Positions 16,901 to 26,225 of a DNA stretch of 64,000 nucleotides are shown here, one piece after another. The stretch lies in the NCBI GenBank assembly GCA_913043285.1, contig CAJWML010000009.1:62001-126000 (forward strand), in the 5' to 3' direction. The number at the start of each line of letters is the position of its first letter. The first letter of the stretch is position 1. Position numbers and translations under genes: made by a program. Source of the stretch: CAKZNE01 sp002695025. GTDB taxonomy: Bacteria > Bacteroidota > Bacteroidia > Flavobacteriales > Schleiferiaceae. The notes beneath the pieces are model-generated. The model ran no database searches. It worked only from the letters and a program-made list of their open reading frames with translations, and was not told the origin of the DNA.

Positions 16901-19010
16901 AGCCGGCACCCGGCCCGAAGGTGATCTTGGGCGTCAGGTCTTCTATATAGCCCGGGCTACTGGTATGCACCCGGAAGAACTTGCCGGATACGGGTGCCCC
17001 GTAGGATATGTTGTTGTACGCAACGTAATACACATCACTATCCACCGGGCAGGGAGCAAAGGCCGTGATCTCATCCCCGCCTTTGGCCCAGGAGGGTTTG
17101 GTAAATTCCAGCGACCAGCTATCGTTCTCCTGGTCATACTTATACAAATTATGGATCAGGTGGTAAACGTAACGGTGATGAATGGGGTCTATATAGAGCT
17201 TCTGGCCCCGGTACATATCCCTTATAGCCCGCTGCTTGGCTATACCGATCTGGCTGAGCCCTCCGTTAACCACTTTTCGTACTCCCCCGTTAATAACCAC
17301 GTAGGCCACATCGCCACCCTCGGAAAGGTGGTCGATCTCGGCCCAGTCACCGTCACCCCTGTGTTTGAATAAGTTCCAGTTCCCGTCTTTCTTTATGGAC
17401 ACCCCATTGTGGATGGCCCCTCCTATCAGATGCTCCGTGTCCGATGAACGGTACACATCAAAGCCGTAGAACTGGGACACCCCCAGGCCCGTGCCGTTCA
17501 GGTTGGAATAGGTCTCTGCACTGTTCACCGTTTTGGAAACCCCGCCATCGTTGGCGATCAGCAAATGATCTTCACCGTTGATATGCCCCAGGTTGTAAAT
17601 ATCCCGTATATCCGCATGGGTATACTGGTTGGGATAATAAGAATGAGTGGTCTTATCAAAAAAAGCTCCGTCATTATCGGAGCGGGCTACGTAAAAGCCG
17701 CCTATATACATGACCGATGGGTCAACGTCCGATAGTTCAAACTCATGCTGTACCGCTCCATAGTTCAGGTTGGCCAGCGTACTGGTGTCAGCCCTGCGCA
17801 GGGTATCCGTGATCTTGATCCAGGTCTGGCCGGCATCAGCCGTTTTATAAAGGAAGATGTGTTCCGTTTTTCTATACTGACCATTAGACTTTTTCCCATT
17901 GAAATTGGAAAACAGCATATAGGTATAGCCCGGGTCGGCCGGGCTTACATCCAAAGGCAGGGAAGCCGCCCAGGATGTATCCGTTTGCGTGATGGGTGGG
18001 GTTACCTCCGTCCACGTTCCGGTATTACCACCAAGGTTGGAACCAAATACCTGCGCGGCATGGGGAGAAACCGTATCATAACCCACCTGGGTAAATTTAG
18101 TGGAAGCCATCACATAATTAGGAGCGTTCAGGTTGAACTCCACGTCTATAAAGACCGAGTTCCAGGCGGTGGTATTGGTAAACACTTCTGTCCAGCTACT
18201 GCCACCATCAATGGTCTTATAGATCGTTTTATTCCCCACCGCAATGGCGATATTGGAATTAGTAGGGTGGTAACGGACCCGTTTCACAAACCAGTGCTGG
18301 TCGCTTACCGTAGAACACGTACCCACCGTCCAGGTCTGGCCCGCATCGGTGGACTTTAGGATGCCAAAACCGTTGGAGGTAGCCGCCCACGGGCTGGGCA
18401 TTTCAAAAGCGTGGGTTTGGGTGCCTACCAGTAAGTTATTGGAATTATTGGGGTCAATGGCAATATACGAGAACCCTAAACCCGCCAGGGTACCCAGGTT
18501 GCTGTTCTCAATGATGTTTACCCAGCTGGCCCCTCCGTTGGTGGTCTTCCAAAGGCCGGATTCCACCGTACCGGCATAGATAGTGTTATGCTGGTTAGGG
18601 TCAGCCGCCACACAGCTGATCAGGCCAATGGCCTGTTTCATGCCCGGTTGCGGGTCAGGCCCTACTTCCGTCCAGGGCGATTCAGACGGGCCCGTATTGC
18701 AGAAAGTATAATAATCCGAACCGCTCAGGTAAGCGGCCAGATCCGAAGCCGTGGAAGTGGGTGTGATGCCCGGAAAGGACGTCCGCCCGTCTGTCCGGTA
18801 TTTCCAGCGGTAATACGCCTTGCGGCCCATTTCCAGTGAAGTGTCGCTTTCATAAAGGGAATCCCCTTGTTTAACAATATCCTCATAGCTCAGCGTAGGT
18901 ACCGCCATTTGTTCGTGCAGGTCACCTACGTTATTGATCTGTGCAAAAGTTAAGGGACAGGAGAATAGCAGGAGCATAAAAGCCCCGCAATACTTTACGG
19001 ATTTGTTCAT
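13905..19010 (-). CDS. Giant T9SS-secreted protein with Asp-box propellers and a beta-helix (1701 aa)
   Basis: Signal peptide MNKSVKYCGAFMLLLFSCPLTFAQ. Residues about 110-860 carry sialidase/VPS10-like Asp-box repeats (LWKTTNGGASW, ILKSTDAGQTW, IYKTIDGGSSW, LYKTADAGQTW, FYSADRGESW), so one or two beta-propellers. Residues about 860-1290 look like a right-handed parallel beta-helix (GNCNENWSGIWMEG and successive N-rich strands). Residues about 1350-1600 are helical. The C-terminal sorting domain (about 1625-1701) shows FSLSPNPAGDHVVLQW and LKAGTYSIQVFHRG. Propellers of this type occur in sialidases, xyloglucanases and adhesins; I see no catalytic set, so an adhesin or glycan-binding role is more likely. 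It has its own terminator. On the minus strand CAATTTTG, one base off the -7 consensus, lies just upstream. Confidence 0.85.
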   Translation of the reverse strand: MNKSVKYCGAFMLLLFSCPLTFAQINNVGDLHEQMAVPTLSYEDIVKQGDSLYESDTSLEMGRKAYYRWKYRTDGRTSFPGITPTSTASDLAAYLSGSDYYTFCNTGPSESPWTEVGPDPQPGMKQAIGLISCVAADPNQHNTIYAGTVESGLWKTTNGGASWVNIIENSNLGTLAGLGFSYIAIDPNNSNNLLVGTQTHAFEMPSPWAATSNGFGILKSTDAGQTWTVGTCSTVSDQHWFVKRVRYHPTNSNIAIAVGNKTIYKTIDGGSSWTEVFTNTTAWNSVFIDVEFNLNAPNYVMASTKFTQVGYDTVSPHAAQVFGSNLGGNTGTWTEVTPPITQTDTSWAASLPLDVSPADPGYTYMLFSNFNGKKSNGQYRKTEHIFLYKTADAGQTWIKITDTLRRADTSTLANLNYGAVQHEFELSDVDPSVMYIGGFYVARSDNDGAFFDKTTHSYYPNQYTHADIRDIYNLGHINGEDHLLIANDGGVSKTVNSAETYSNLNGTGLGVSQFYGFDVYRSSDTEHLIGGAIHNGVSIKKDGNWNLFKHRGDGDWAEIDHLSEGGDVAYVVINGGVRKVVNGGLSQIGIAKQRAIRDMYRGQKLYIDPIHHRYVYHLIHNLYKYDQENDSWSLEFTKPSWAKGGDEITAFAPCPVDSDVYYVAYNNISYGAPVSGKFFRVHTSSPGYIEDLTPKITFGPGAGSIYQWTYISDIVVDPNNKRRLFVSVKNYSKDASDPTKGTFRVFYSADRGESWTDMSNGLKPIPVNDLEYIPGPDDALFAGTDGGVYRWNKNNGIWECFNNGLPNAMITQLRHDPCSRTLYASTLGRGIWKAPVTEISRPQVFIYEDEVWEHDRYISGDLIVDVSTDVTIKAKLHMGHDSRIIIKQGATLTIEDGGVITSGNCNENWSGIWMEGRSDYPQELAHQCKLILKPGAVIEYAEQAITNSAVPSGNDWVVWGTQGGIIEAEGAIFRNNTRDLALVSYKPSGNNGVYKATFKDCDFIRNNDYRNPSLMAHVSMLDVEGVQFEGCLFTDSITSGPFAQNCEGIYALNSSFTVNPSASRNSVFYGHRDAVRALNVNGATVVNPIAINYTTFTNNHHSIYISASDFAKVSHNTITVPNNLPRSAQNPQAFQPVRYGIYMDGARHFEVYENTLSTGGQNGSIESSGMIFKNSGAVATEVYRNRVDGFTVGVEAIGRNRDAGNTKVGLTLKCNDLGYEAGNGYDVFVAQAASHPENGIQVFQGENTVGTTSEDLPNNLFTPNGTPFSSNFQNEENSSVVYYYGTGNPRLDPRQVIGITDLPLPAQVDYNTDCDVRPAGPPGGLSGPSQGYAQAETDLGNVLSLRTQYLDGGATPALEAQILIADEQEEYQDLYIELMGMAPYVSDENLLNLAHIDDYPELALRNILLANPHASRNPDIMEVLYHKEPPLAAQTLADIEAGEQSITSKDVLDMQIASAQTRSEAATREILAWYRTHSEGKLNDLTEHLLQRDEPQFHYAAVDAFLRAGELEIAQDILENLPEVCVMTEDASAEYEQMEALYSLLFDLYPSSGEPDPGIIGDLENLAMADDGPAAARARNLLVQYGEPTDYTEPVYIPGSSGKKASDPQPERPLKPESGFSLSPNPAGDHVVLQWDWLAAGLSETLTIQVFDLKGSLVVQEKAIATDNVKMISLHGLKAGTYSIQVFHRGESVYTEKLRIE

Positions 19011-19163
19011 ATCGGTTTGGTTTTAAATGAGCACCAATATACAAAATTGATAATTATCCATTTTATATAATTTAATGCCCGGTAAATTGGTCTTAGAAAA
19101 AGCGCATCATCCTACACTACTCCTATGTAGGAAAGATAAAAAACTTCAGACTGGGCCGTACCA

Positions 19164-19195
19164 TAAAAAAAGCCACTCATGGAGTGGCTTTTCTT
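19164..19195 (-). terminator. Rho-independent terminator at the end of the PUL transcript
   Basis: GCCACTC (19172-19178) pairs with GAGTGGC (19182-19188) around ATG, flanked by A7 on one side and TTTTCTTT on the other, so it can work on both strands. On the minus strand the hairpin runs into seven T residues about 75 bp after the stop at 19262. Confidence 0.85.
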
Positions 19196-19261
19196 TGGGT
19201 AATCACTAAGTATGAAAGTTCCTGTTTTGGTTGGATTACCCCTACACTAAGTACTATTGAA

Positions 19262-22200
19262 TTACGATTTTATAAAACGAATGGTTCTCACCTCCGTGCC
19301 TTTTACAGTTTGCAGGATGTAAACCCCACACCCCAGAGATTTAAGGTCCAGCTCCATCTCATTCATCTTGGCAGGGTTCCCTGATTCCATCATCAATCTG
19401 CCGCCCAGGTCAAAAACACGAACGCTGGAAACCGGCTCTCCGGAAGAATGGATAAAGAGTTTTTCACCTGCGGGATTGGGGTATACCTGCAGGCCCGCCT
19501 GGCTGATTTCTCCCAAGCCTACATAACCGGTTACGGAGATCAGCACACTGTCCGTTACCACCCCGCCAAAGCCATCGTCTGCGGTTACTTTAGCGTAAAA
19601 GTCTCCTTTGGTGGTATAGGTATGGGTGGTAGAGGCTCCACTGCCGTTGTTACCATCACCAAAATCCCAGCTATAAGTCAGCACATCCCCATCCGCATCG
19701 GTAGAAGCAGAAGCGTCAAAGTTGACCAGCAAGGGAGCCAGACCGCTCACCGGTGAGGCCGTAAAGCTTAGCACGGGTGCCGTATTAACACGGGTACCGC
19801 ACACTTCCACCTCAAAAATAGAATAGCCAAAGGCGGTGGTACGGCTTAACCCTCTTATCCGGAGGAATTGGTAAGTGCCCGTGATAGGCGCAATCGTATC
19901 TATGCGGTTGGCCGTAGCGGCCATATTGTAACGATAGGCCACTGTTGTCCAACCCACGTTGGTATCGTTGGTAGCCTCCACAAAATAGCTGGCGGCACTC
20001 GCGGTCTCCCAGTTAATGATAAGCCCGTTCAGTATATACTGGTTATCCATCCGGAAAGTGATGGTCTGAGGATCGCTAAAAACACTTTCCCAGCGCGTTC
20101 CTGCATTATTATCCACGGCCAGGCTGGCATTACCCGAAGTGGCCCAGGCTGAATCGATATAGGCTACACTGCAGTTGCTCACCGAAACCGGAGCAGATGC
20201 ATTTACCGTAATAGTTACGCTGTCCATTACAGAGTTCCCCTGGCCATCGGAAACCGTGAGTTTAACGTTGTACACTCCGGCATTGAAAAAGGTAAGATCC
20301 AGGGAATCTCCGCTAGCAGTGCGTCCATTATCAAAATCCCAGCTATAGCTGAGAGGATCATTCTCGGCATCCACAGTTCCGGTAGCATCAAATGTTACCT
20401 TGAGGGGAGCCGTTCCGCTTACAGGATTGGCCAGCAGGGAGATCACCGGAGCAGTATTGCTGTTGGTACCACAAAGGCTCACTTCAAAAATCGAATAGCC
20501 GAAGGGTGTGGTACGGGCAGTTCCGTAAATGCGTACGTACTTATAGGCTCCGGAAAGACCGTTTACGGTATCAATACGGTTGGAGGGTGTCATACCCAGG
20601 GTGGTGGGCATATTAACCCGGCTGGCCAGGGTAACCCATCCTGTGGCGGTATCATTGCTAGCCTGTATCTCATAATCTTTGGCATTGGCAGCTTCCCAGT
20701 TGATGATAATACCGTTGAGGTTATAGGTAGCATTCAATTCAAAGGCTATCCACTGTGGATCACTGGCCCCGGTACCCCATCGGCTGGCAGGATTGCCATC
20801 ATGAGCAAGGGCAGCTGCAAATCCAGCCGGTTCCTCACTGGCCCATGAATTAAGGATACCCACCGTACCACAATTGGCCACCGGGTTGTTGGGGTATACC
20901 TGTACCTGTACACTATCCTTTGCGGTATCTCCGTGTCCGTCATCCACGGTTAATACTACGGTATAAATACCGGGAGTGCTGTAGGTATGGGAAGCAGTGG
21001 TATCCGTATCAAAATTACCGTCACCAAAAGCCCAGGCGTAGGTAAGGGTATCTCCGTCACTATCGCTGGAAGCAGAAGCGTTAAAATCCACCGTAAGGGG
21101 TGCCGTACCGGAAAGTGGGGAAGCGGTAAAGGAAGCTATTGGAGCTGCGTTGGGATTCACACTTACTTGTACGCTATCACGTATCACTCCCCCATTACCA
21201 TCGTCAACGGTGAGTTTTACGTAATACTGGCCGGTATTCACATAGGTCACCGAATCAATAGTATCCGTGGAAAAGGTACCATTGCCAAAATCCCAGTTAA
21301 ATGCTAAAGAATCCCCGTCTACATCCGTGGTTGCCGAAGCATCTGCAAAAACCTTCAGGGGTACCCTTCCATTGAGAGGGGTTACCGTAAATGACAATAC
21401 CGGATCATTATTTACAAAGGGTGGGTTCACCGTGATCTTCACACTGTCTATATCCGTACCTCCGTAGCCGTCATCTACCGTAAGTTTGGCGTAATACACT
21501 CCGGCATTCACATAGGTGTGGGTAGCCGTGGTATCGGAACCCATATTGCCGTCTCCAAAATTCCAGCTATAGGTTAATGTATCGCCATCAGCATCGGTAG
21601 AGCCGGAAGCATCAAAATTTACCAGTAAGGGGGCATTACCCAGCACCGGCATAGCTGTAAAAGAAGCTACCGGGTCCACATTGTTGCGCTGACCGGCACT
21701 AAAACCGGTACCACATAATGTTACCTCAAAAATAGAATAACCATAAGGGGTGGCTCGTGCCGTTCCGTGTACGCGCACAAACTGGTAATTACCACTCAGG
21801 TTGAACACACTATCCACCCGGTTGGGGGTGGCAGGCAGGTTTACTTTGGAAGCCAGCGTGGTCCAACTACCGGCCGAGGAAGTATCGTTGGTTCCCTCTA
21901 TCGTATAATCGGCTGCGCTGGCCGTTTCCCAATGAATAACCATGGTATTGAGGGTATAGACGGAATCCAGTTTAAAAACGATCCATTGTGGATCGGAGAA
22001 CTGGCTTTCCCAACGGGTAGCCATACTACCATCAGCCGCCAGACTGGCCACTCCCGAAGAAGCATAAGCCGAAAGAACCGCGGGTTGCCCGCAATTAACC
22101 GCAGGATTATTCACTACTGCCATGGCATTGATCTGCACCACGGAGGTATCAAAACCGTTATTACCGTCACTTACCGTAAGGATGGCTGTATAATTACCCG

Positions 22201-22879
22201 GGTCACTATACACATGAGAAGGATTGGCCATACTGGAGTGGCCCCCATCACCAAAGCTCCAGGAATACGAAAGCGGGTCGGAATCCGGGTCGGTGGAAGA
22301 AGAACCGTTAAAGTTTACGGTAAGCGGGGCCATTCCACTGTTCACATCCGAAGAGGCACTGGCCACGGGTGCGGAGTTGCCGCTAACCGCACGATTCTTG
22401 GCACCGCAAAAGCGGATCTCCCAGATAGAATACCCATAGGGGGTGGTGCGGGAAGTCCCGTATACTCGTATGAATTTATACGCCCCTACCAGGTTGCTAA
22501 TGGTATCATAACGATCGCCATTGCCTACTCCCAAGGTAGTAGCCCGGTTTTTTAATGACGCCATGGTCACCCACCCCTGGGCTGTATCATTGGTACCTTC
22601 TACGCGGTAATCTTTGGCGTTGGCCGCCTCCCAACGGATCACCATCTGGTTGATGTTGTAAATAGTATCCAGCTCATAGGCCACCCACTGCGGATCCGTA
22701 GCACCGGTTCCCCACCGGGTTCCCGGGTTTCCGTCATAGGCTTCCATTCCGTTACCTTCTGAGGCAAACGCATTAATGGCCCGTACACTATCGGTACAGT
22801 TTAAGGTAAATTGAGCGTAGGAAGTCCCTGTTCCCATCAGCATAATGCCGAGGAAAAACATGCATAATGATGTTCTCAT
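19262..22879 (-). CDS. Multidomain discoidin/PKD T9SS-secreted glycan-binding protein (1205 aa)
   Basis: Signal peptide MRTSLCMFFLGIMLMGTGTSYAQ. The order is: F5/8 type C (discoidin-like) 1 (24-165), PKD1 (168-255), discoidin 2 (260-392), PKD2-4 (396-660), discoidin 3 (667-800), PKD5 (805-890), discoidin 4 (895-1027), PKD6 (1030-1115) and a type A sorting domain (1120-1205, LQVYPNPAGEKLFIHS). Discoidin repeats share TRW(G/E)..., DPQW(V/I)...L and GYSI(F/W)E; PKD repeats share S(W/N)FGDG. No catalytic domain is present. It follows the last GH16 gene by 55 bp and a strong terminator follows it, so it is probably the last gene of the PUL transcript and acts in extracellular or cell-surface glycan binding. 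Discoidin folds overlap with CBM32. Confidence 0.88.
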   Translation of the reverse strand: MRTSLCMFFLGIMLMGTGTSYAQFTLNCTDSVRAINAFASEGNGMEAYDGNPGTRWGTGATDPQWVAYELDTIYNINQMVIRWEAANAKDYRVEGTNDTAQGWVTMASLKNRATTLGVGNGDRYDTISNLVGAYKFIRVYGTSRTTPYGYSIWEIRFCGAKNRAVSGNSAPVASASSDVNSGMAPLTVNFNGSSSTDPDSDPLSYSWSFGDGGHSSMANPSHVYSDPGNYTAILTVSDGNNGFDTSVVQINAMAVVNNPAVNCGQPAVLSAYASSGVASLAADGSMATRWESQFSDPQWIVFKLDSVYTLNTMVIHWETASAADYTIEGTNDTSSAGSWTTLASKVNLPATPNRVDSVFNLSGNYQFVRVHGTARATPYGYSIFEVTLCGTGFSAGQRNNVDPVASFTAMPVLGNAPLLVNFDASGSTDADGDTLTYSWNFGDGNMGSDTTATHTYVNAGVYYAKLTVDDGYGGTDIDSVKITVNPPFVNNDPVLSFTVTPLNGRVPLKVFADASATTDVDGDSLAFNWDFGNGTFSTDTIDSVTYVNTGQYYVKLTVDDGNGGVIRDSVQVSVNPNAAPIASFTASPLSGTAPLTVDFNASASSDSDGDTLTYAWAFGDGNFDTDTTASHTYSTPGIYTVVLTVDDGHGDTAKDSVQVQVYPNNPVANCGTVGILNSWASEEPAGFAAALAHDGNPASRWGTGASDPQWIAFELNATYNLNGIIINWEAANAKDYEIQASNDTATGWVTLASRVNMPTTLGMTPSNRIDTVNGLSGAYKYVRIYGTARTTPFGYSIFEVSLCGTNSNTAPVISLLANPVSGTAPLKVTFDATGTVDAENDPLSYSWDFDNGRTASGDSLDLTFFNAGVYNVKLTVSDGQGNSVMDSVTITVNASAPVSVSNCSVAYIDSAWATSGNASLAVDNNAGTRWESVFSDPQTITFRMDNQYILNGLIINWETASAASYFVEATNDTNVGWTTVAYRYNMAATANRIDTIAPITGTYQFLRIRGLSRTTAFGYSIFEVEVCGTRVNTAPVLSFTASPVSGLAPLLVNFDASASTDADGDVLTYSWDFGDGNNGSGASTTHTYTTKGDFYAKVTADDGFGGVVTDSVLISVTGYVGLGEISQAGLQVYPNPAGEKLFIHSSGEPVSSVRVFDLGGRLMMESGNPAKMNEMELDLKSLGCGVYILQTVKGTEVRTIRFIKS

Positions 22880-22934
22880 AATTGGATTTTTTGTTGGGCC
22901 GGATGCTCCCGAAAGTGGTTACATATACGGCAGG

Positions 22935-24029
22935 TTAGTCATTATTTTTAAGTTTATATACGCGTACCCAGTCTATATAAACCGGGCATGGAAATTCTGC
23001 TTCAGGCACAATGGCGCCCCCGTAGGTGCGGTCTGCTCCCCCAACTCCCGCACTGAGGATCACAAAGAACTTATGTTCAAAGGGTTTCCATTCTTCAAAA
23101 TGATGGGAAAACTCAGATTTATAGATTCTTCCGTCCGCAGTAACATCCACCCGTGATTTGATCTCTCCATCATCGGCACTGATATGGCCATCCTCAAAAT
23201 AATGGATGTGATAGATATGGTCATCTACAAAAAACTCCATGCGGTCCTCGTACCAGTCCAGCCCGTACGTATGAAAACCAAAGCTTCCGGCATACGGATC
23301 ATTTTCGTCAGGCGGATAATTACCATAGGTGGGTTTGGAAACCGGGACTTCCTCCGACTCATACGAATAATAGCCTCCCTGGTGGTTGTGGTTCCAGTCC
23401 TGGTACTGGTTGTTTTCCCAACTCCAGGCATAATGCACGGATGCCAGGTTGGCATTGGGAATTGAACCAACGTATTCCATAACATCCACTTCACCACCCT
23501 GAGGCCACATCAGATGAGATTCACCCGAAGGAAGTTCGTCCGGCATCATCCAAAAGGCAAAGCCTTGCCCTTTGAATTGCACTCCTTGGGGCCACGCTCT
23601 GACTACTATCCGATGGCCAGGGCCCCAGCTGGCCTTATTCTTAGTATTGATCCTGCCGCTGGTGTAGTTGCGGCCAATGAATTTTTCCTTACGCGTGGTG
23701 ATGACCAGGCAGCCTTTATCAGCGCCAGTTACACCACTTTCAATTTTTACATTTTCCTCCCTGTCCGTGGCCACATCCAATTGACCGGTACCCCAGTCAC
23801 CGTTTACCCCGGTTCCGGTTTCATAGTTCCACTTGCTAAGGTCCAGAGAATCCGTGTTAAACTCATCGCTCCATACCAACTCACCTTCATAATCCGGTTT
23901 CGCAGGGACATCAACAGCTTCTGGCTCTTCTTTTTTGGAGCACTGCAAAAGGAGCAAAGCAAACAGGAAGAGCAAAGCAAGGCTTACTTTCTCCGATCTT
24001 TTTATTTTATGGTCCTGTAGCTCGCTCAT
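22935..24029 (-). CDS. GH16 family beta-glucanase lipoprotein (364 aa)
   Basis: The N-terminus has a hydrophobic stretch ending in a lipobox (ALLLLQC, Cys near 30), so it is probably outer-membrane anchored. The GH16 domain spans about 45-360. WSDEFNTDSLDLSKWNYETG is the usual start, and GGEVDVMEYVG carries the ExDxxE catalytic motif (nucleophile Glu near 177, acid/base Glu near 182). The C-terminus PVYIDWVRVYK is typical of the family. Members cleave beta-1,3- or beta-1,3/1,4-glucans, or agar/porphyran. The PUL context favours laminarin; substrate is not decided by the motif. It is 6 bp from the preceding GH16 gene and part of the PUL operon. Confidence 0.9.
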   Translation of the reverse strand: MSELQDHKIKRSEKVSLALLFLFALLLLQCSKKEEPEAVDVPAKPDYEGELVWSDEFNTDSLDLSKWNYETGTGVNGDWGTGQLDVATDREENVKIESGVTGADKGCLVITTRKEKFIGRNYTSGRINTKNKASWGPGHRIVVRAWPQGVQFKGQGFAFWMMPDELPSGESHLMWPQGGEVDVMEYVGSIPNANLASVHYAWSWENNQYQDWNHNHQGGYYSYESEEVPVSKPTYGNYPPDENDPYAGSFGFHTYGLDWYEDRMEFFVDDHIYHIHYFEDGHISADDGEIKSRVDVTADGRIYKSEFSHHFEEWKPFEHKFFVILSAGVGGADRTYGGAIVPEAEFPCPVYIDWVRVYKLKNND

Positions 24030-24035
24030 GCCCTC

Positions 24036-26183
24036 TTACTTCTTGATGAATTTAACCGTGTAGTTTTGATTATCAGAGATGAAATTGAGAAGGTATATAC
24101 CTGATTCCAAACCGGATACTTCCAGCTTATTGGTCTTAGTACTCCAATCCATGCGCTGTACCACCTGGCCCGTAAGATTTACGATCTCCACCTCACCATT
24201 ACCCATTTCTGCTGGTACGGACAGGTTCAGATAATCTCCGACAGGGTTAGGATACACATGGATACTGTGATTCACGGAATTATCATGCATGGACACATTG
24301 CTGCCACTGCCACCGGTAATGTAAATATCATCCAGTTGCAGATCCGTAATAGGACCGGTGGTACCCAGGATCTCAAAGAGCTGGCTTACCTGTGACAGGT
24401 CCACGCGATTGTAGAAGTGTGACATCGGTATTTCCAGGTGATGCCAGTTGCCATCACGAAGCAGCCCGTAGGGATCATTGCCACTTTCAAAGGTGATCCA
24501 TTGCTGCCCGATGCCGTCCACATTGCCGCTTTTCATTCCAATCTGGAAAGTGGCCGAAGAGCTGGTCTTTACAGATACATGCAGTTTGGCTGAGTCATTA
24601 TGGAAAGCACTCAGGTCATATTTAATAAAGGGGGTAAAGGCCAACCCAAACCAGTTAAGGCCGGGAGTTGATGTGAGTGACAAACAGCCCGAACCTTCGT
24701 AAGGGGTTTCGGCAGCCGGTTGCAAGGTGTTCTCCCAGATGTAGAATTCACCGTTAACTCCCAATTGGTACATATAATTTACAGGAGTGGTTTCGGTAAA
24801 TATCCCGAATGATTGAGTAGGCGCAGGACGCGTTGCACTCTCTTGCCAGTAAATATTGTCAAAGGAAACATTAAAATTTTGCGAAGGAGCGTGGCATACA
24901 AAGGTAAAGGCCTGGATGATGGTATTAAAGTCAACATTTCCCATCAGGTTGAGAGGAATGCTCACCTCATGCCAGTTACCATCACGTACCAGGCCATAAT
25001 CATTCGTACCGGCTACCATTTCTACACTTCCCCCGTCTGCACCGGAGCTGATCACTCCGATGTTAAAGTTGTCCGTACTGGTGGTTTTCATGTGAAATTT
25101 CAGAAATCCGTCTGAGTAGTTTTTCATATTGATATCCCCCCCGGTACAGGCTACGCCCATGCCACACCAGTTATTGGCTGTTACATCAAAAGACCATGCC
25201 TCGCTACCTTCCTGGGGTGTAACATTGGAAACACCCACCATATTGTTCCACACGTACAGTTCAGCATCCGAGCCATAATGTACTTCATCATTCACCGTTG
25301 TAGTTTCAGTGAGGATACCGAAATTCCCGGTTTTAGGAGGATTACTGCCCACGTTTACGGTGGCAAAACCATTGTCGTATATGCGAACATAATCTACCAG
25401 CATTTCGGCAGGAAAAGGAGCAGTGATCTGCGCGGGGTCTGTTATTTCCACAAAATTGATTCCCCCTACTGCCAGGTTCAAAAGAAAAAATGCAGGATTA
25501 TCCTTTAATTCAGAAAGCTCAGCCGCAGTAATATCCATGATGAAATGCGGATTAGTAGGATCATCCACATACATTTTAATTTCAGTGGGCGTCCAGTCTA
25601 TCCCAAAAGTGTGGTAACCGTTGTAAAAGTTGGAACTCACCGTTGTTTCCTGGGCATAATCAGCTTGAAGCCACGGGCCCCAGGTGCCGGTTTCGTGCCA
25701 CCAATGGGCGGCACTCAGGGAAGTATGGTTAACCGTTCCTGCATCGATAGCACTTTTAAAACCTACTTCCATAATATCAATCTCTCCACAATAGGGCCAC
25801 CCATCGGCACCGTAACGATTACCCATAAGCCAGAAGGCCGGCCATAAACCATTGGCCACATCGGGTAATTTAACCCTGATCTCCGCACGGCCGTACTTAA
25901 AATCAAGACGTCCTATAGACTTAAGCCGGGCTGAGGTAAAGCTGTTACCATCTCTTATAGCGGTAATTACCAGGTTGCCGTTCTCCACCCGCACATTGGC
26001 AGGATCATCGGTATACGCCTGTAACTCTCCGTTACCGAAGCCGCTGTTTCCCACGTCAAAGGTCCAGGTGTTGCGATCCAGTTCCGAGCCGTTGAACTCA
26101 TCGGACCACAGCAGGGTTTGGGCTGTAAGATGCCAGCCCAGCAGCGTACAGCACGCTGTGAGAAGAATATGGTTTGACCTCAT
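24036..26183 (-). CDS. GH16 endo-beta-glucanase with two binding modules and T9SS signal (715 aa)
   Basis: Signal peptide MRSNHILLTACCTLLGWHLTAQ. The GH16 catalytic domain (about 22-270) has LLWSDEFNGSELDRNTW, LWPAFWLMGNRYG and the catalytic motif GEIDIMEVG (Glu near 131 and 136). Two similar modules follow (about 290-445 and 455-625), each with a FGI(L/F)TET start and W/Y-rich beta segments, resembling galactose-binding-type folds (ExoP-like). The C-terminal sorting domain (about 640-715) shows HVYPNPVGDYLNLSV and SGIYLLNFISD. This is the secreted enzyme of the PUL, probably an endo-beta-1,3-glucanase (laminarinase). Confidence 0.9.
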   Translation of the reverse strand: MRSNHILLTACCTLLGWHLTAQTLLWSDEFNGSELDRNTWTFDVGNSGFGNGELQAYTDDPANVRVENGNLVITAIRDGNSFTSARLKSIGRLDFKYGRAEIRVKLPDVANGLWPAFWLMGNRYGADGWPYCGEIDIMEVGFKSAIDAGTVNHTSLSAAHWWHETGTWGPWLQADYAQETTVSSNFYNGYHTFGIDWTPTEIKMYVDDPTNPHFIMDITAAELSELKDNPAFFLLNLAVGGINFVEITDPAQITAPFPAEMLVDYVRIYDNGFATVNVGSNPPKTGNFGILTETTTVNDEVHYGSDAELYVWNNMVGVSNVTPQEGSEAWSFDVTANNWCGMGVACTGGDINMKNYSDGFLKFHMKTTSTDNFNIGVISSGADGGSVEMVAGTNDYGLVRDGNWHEVSIPLNLMGNVDFNTIIQAFTFVCHAPSQNFNVSFDNIYWQESATRPAPTQSFGIFTETTPVNYMYQLGVNGEFYIWENTLQPAAETPYEGSGCLSLTSTPGLNWFGLAFTPFIKYDLSAFHNDSAKLHVSVKTSSSATFQIGMKSGNVDGIGQQWITFESGNDPYGLLRDGNWHHLEIPMSHFYNRVDLSQVSQLFEILGTTGPITDLQLDDIYITGGSGSNVSMHDNSVNHSIHVYPNPVGDYLNLSVPAEMGNGEVEIVNLTGQVVQRMDWSTKTNKLEVSGLESGIYLLNFISDNQNYTVKFIKK

Positions 26184-26225
26184 ATTTTTTGATTTTGGAT
26201 GTTTAGCTTAGCGCGTACTCCTCAT

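Noticed and set aside
16566..17372. 268-aa frame antisense to the 1701-aa gene
   Set aside because: No start context or family; the repetitive sense sequence creates long antisense frames.
21767..22555. 262-aa frame antisense to the discoidin/PKD gene
   Set aside because: Shadow of the discoidin/PKD repeats on the sense strand.
22935..24029. Agarase or porphyranase for the first GH16
   Set aside because: The catalytic motif alone cannot decide; neighbours (GH3, laminarinase-like GH16) favour beta-glucan, and no sulfatase genes are present.
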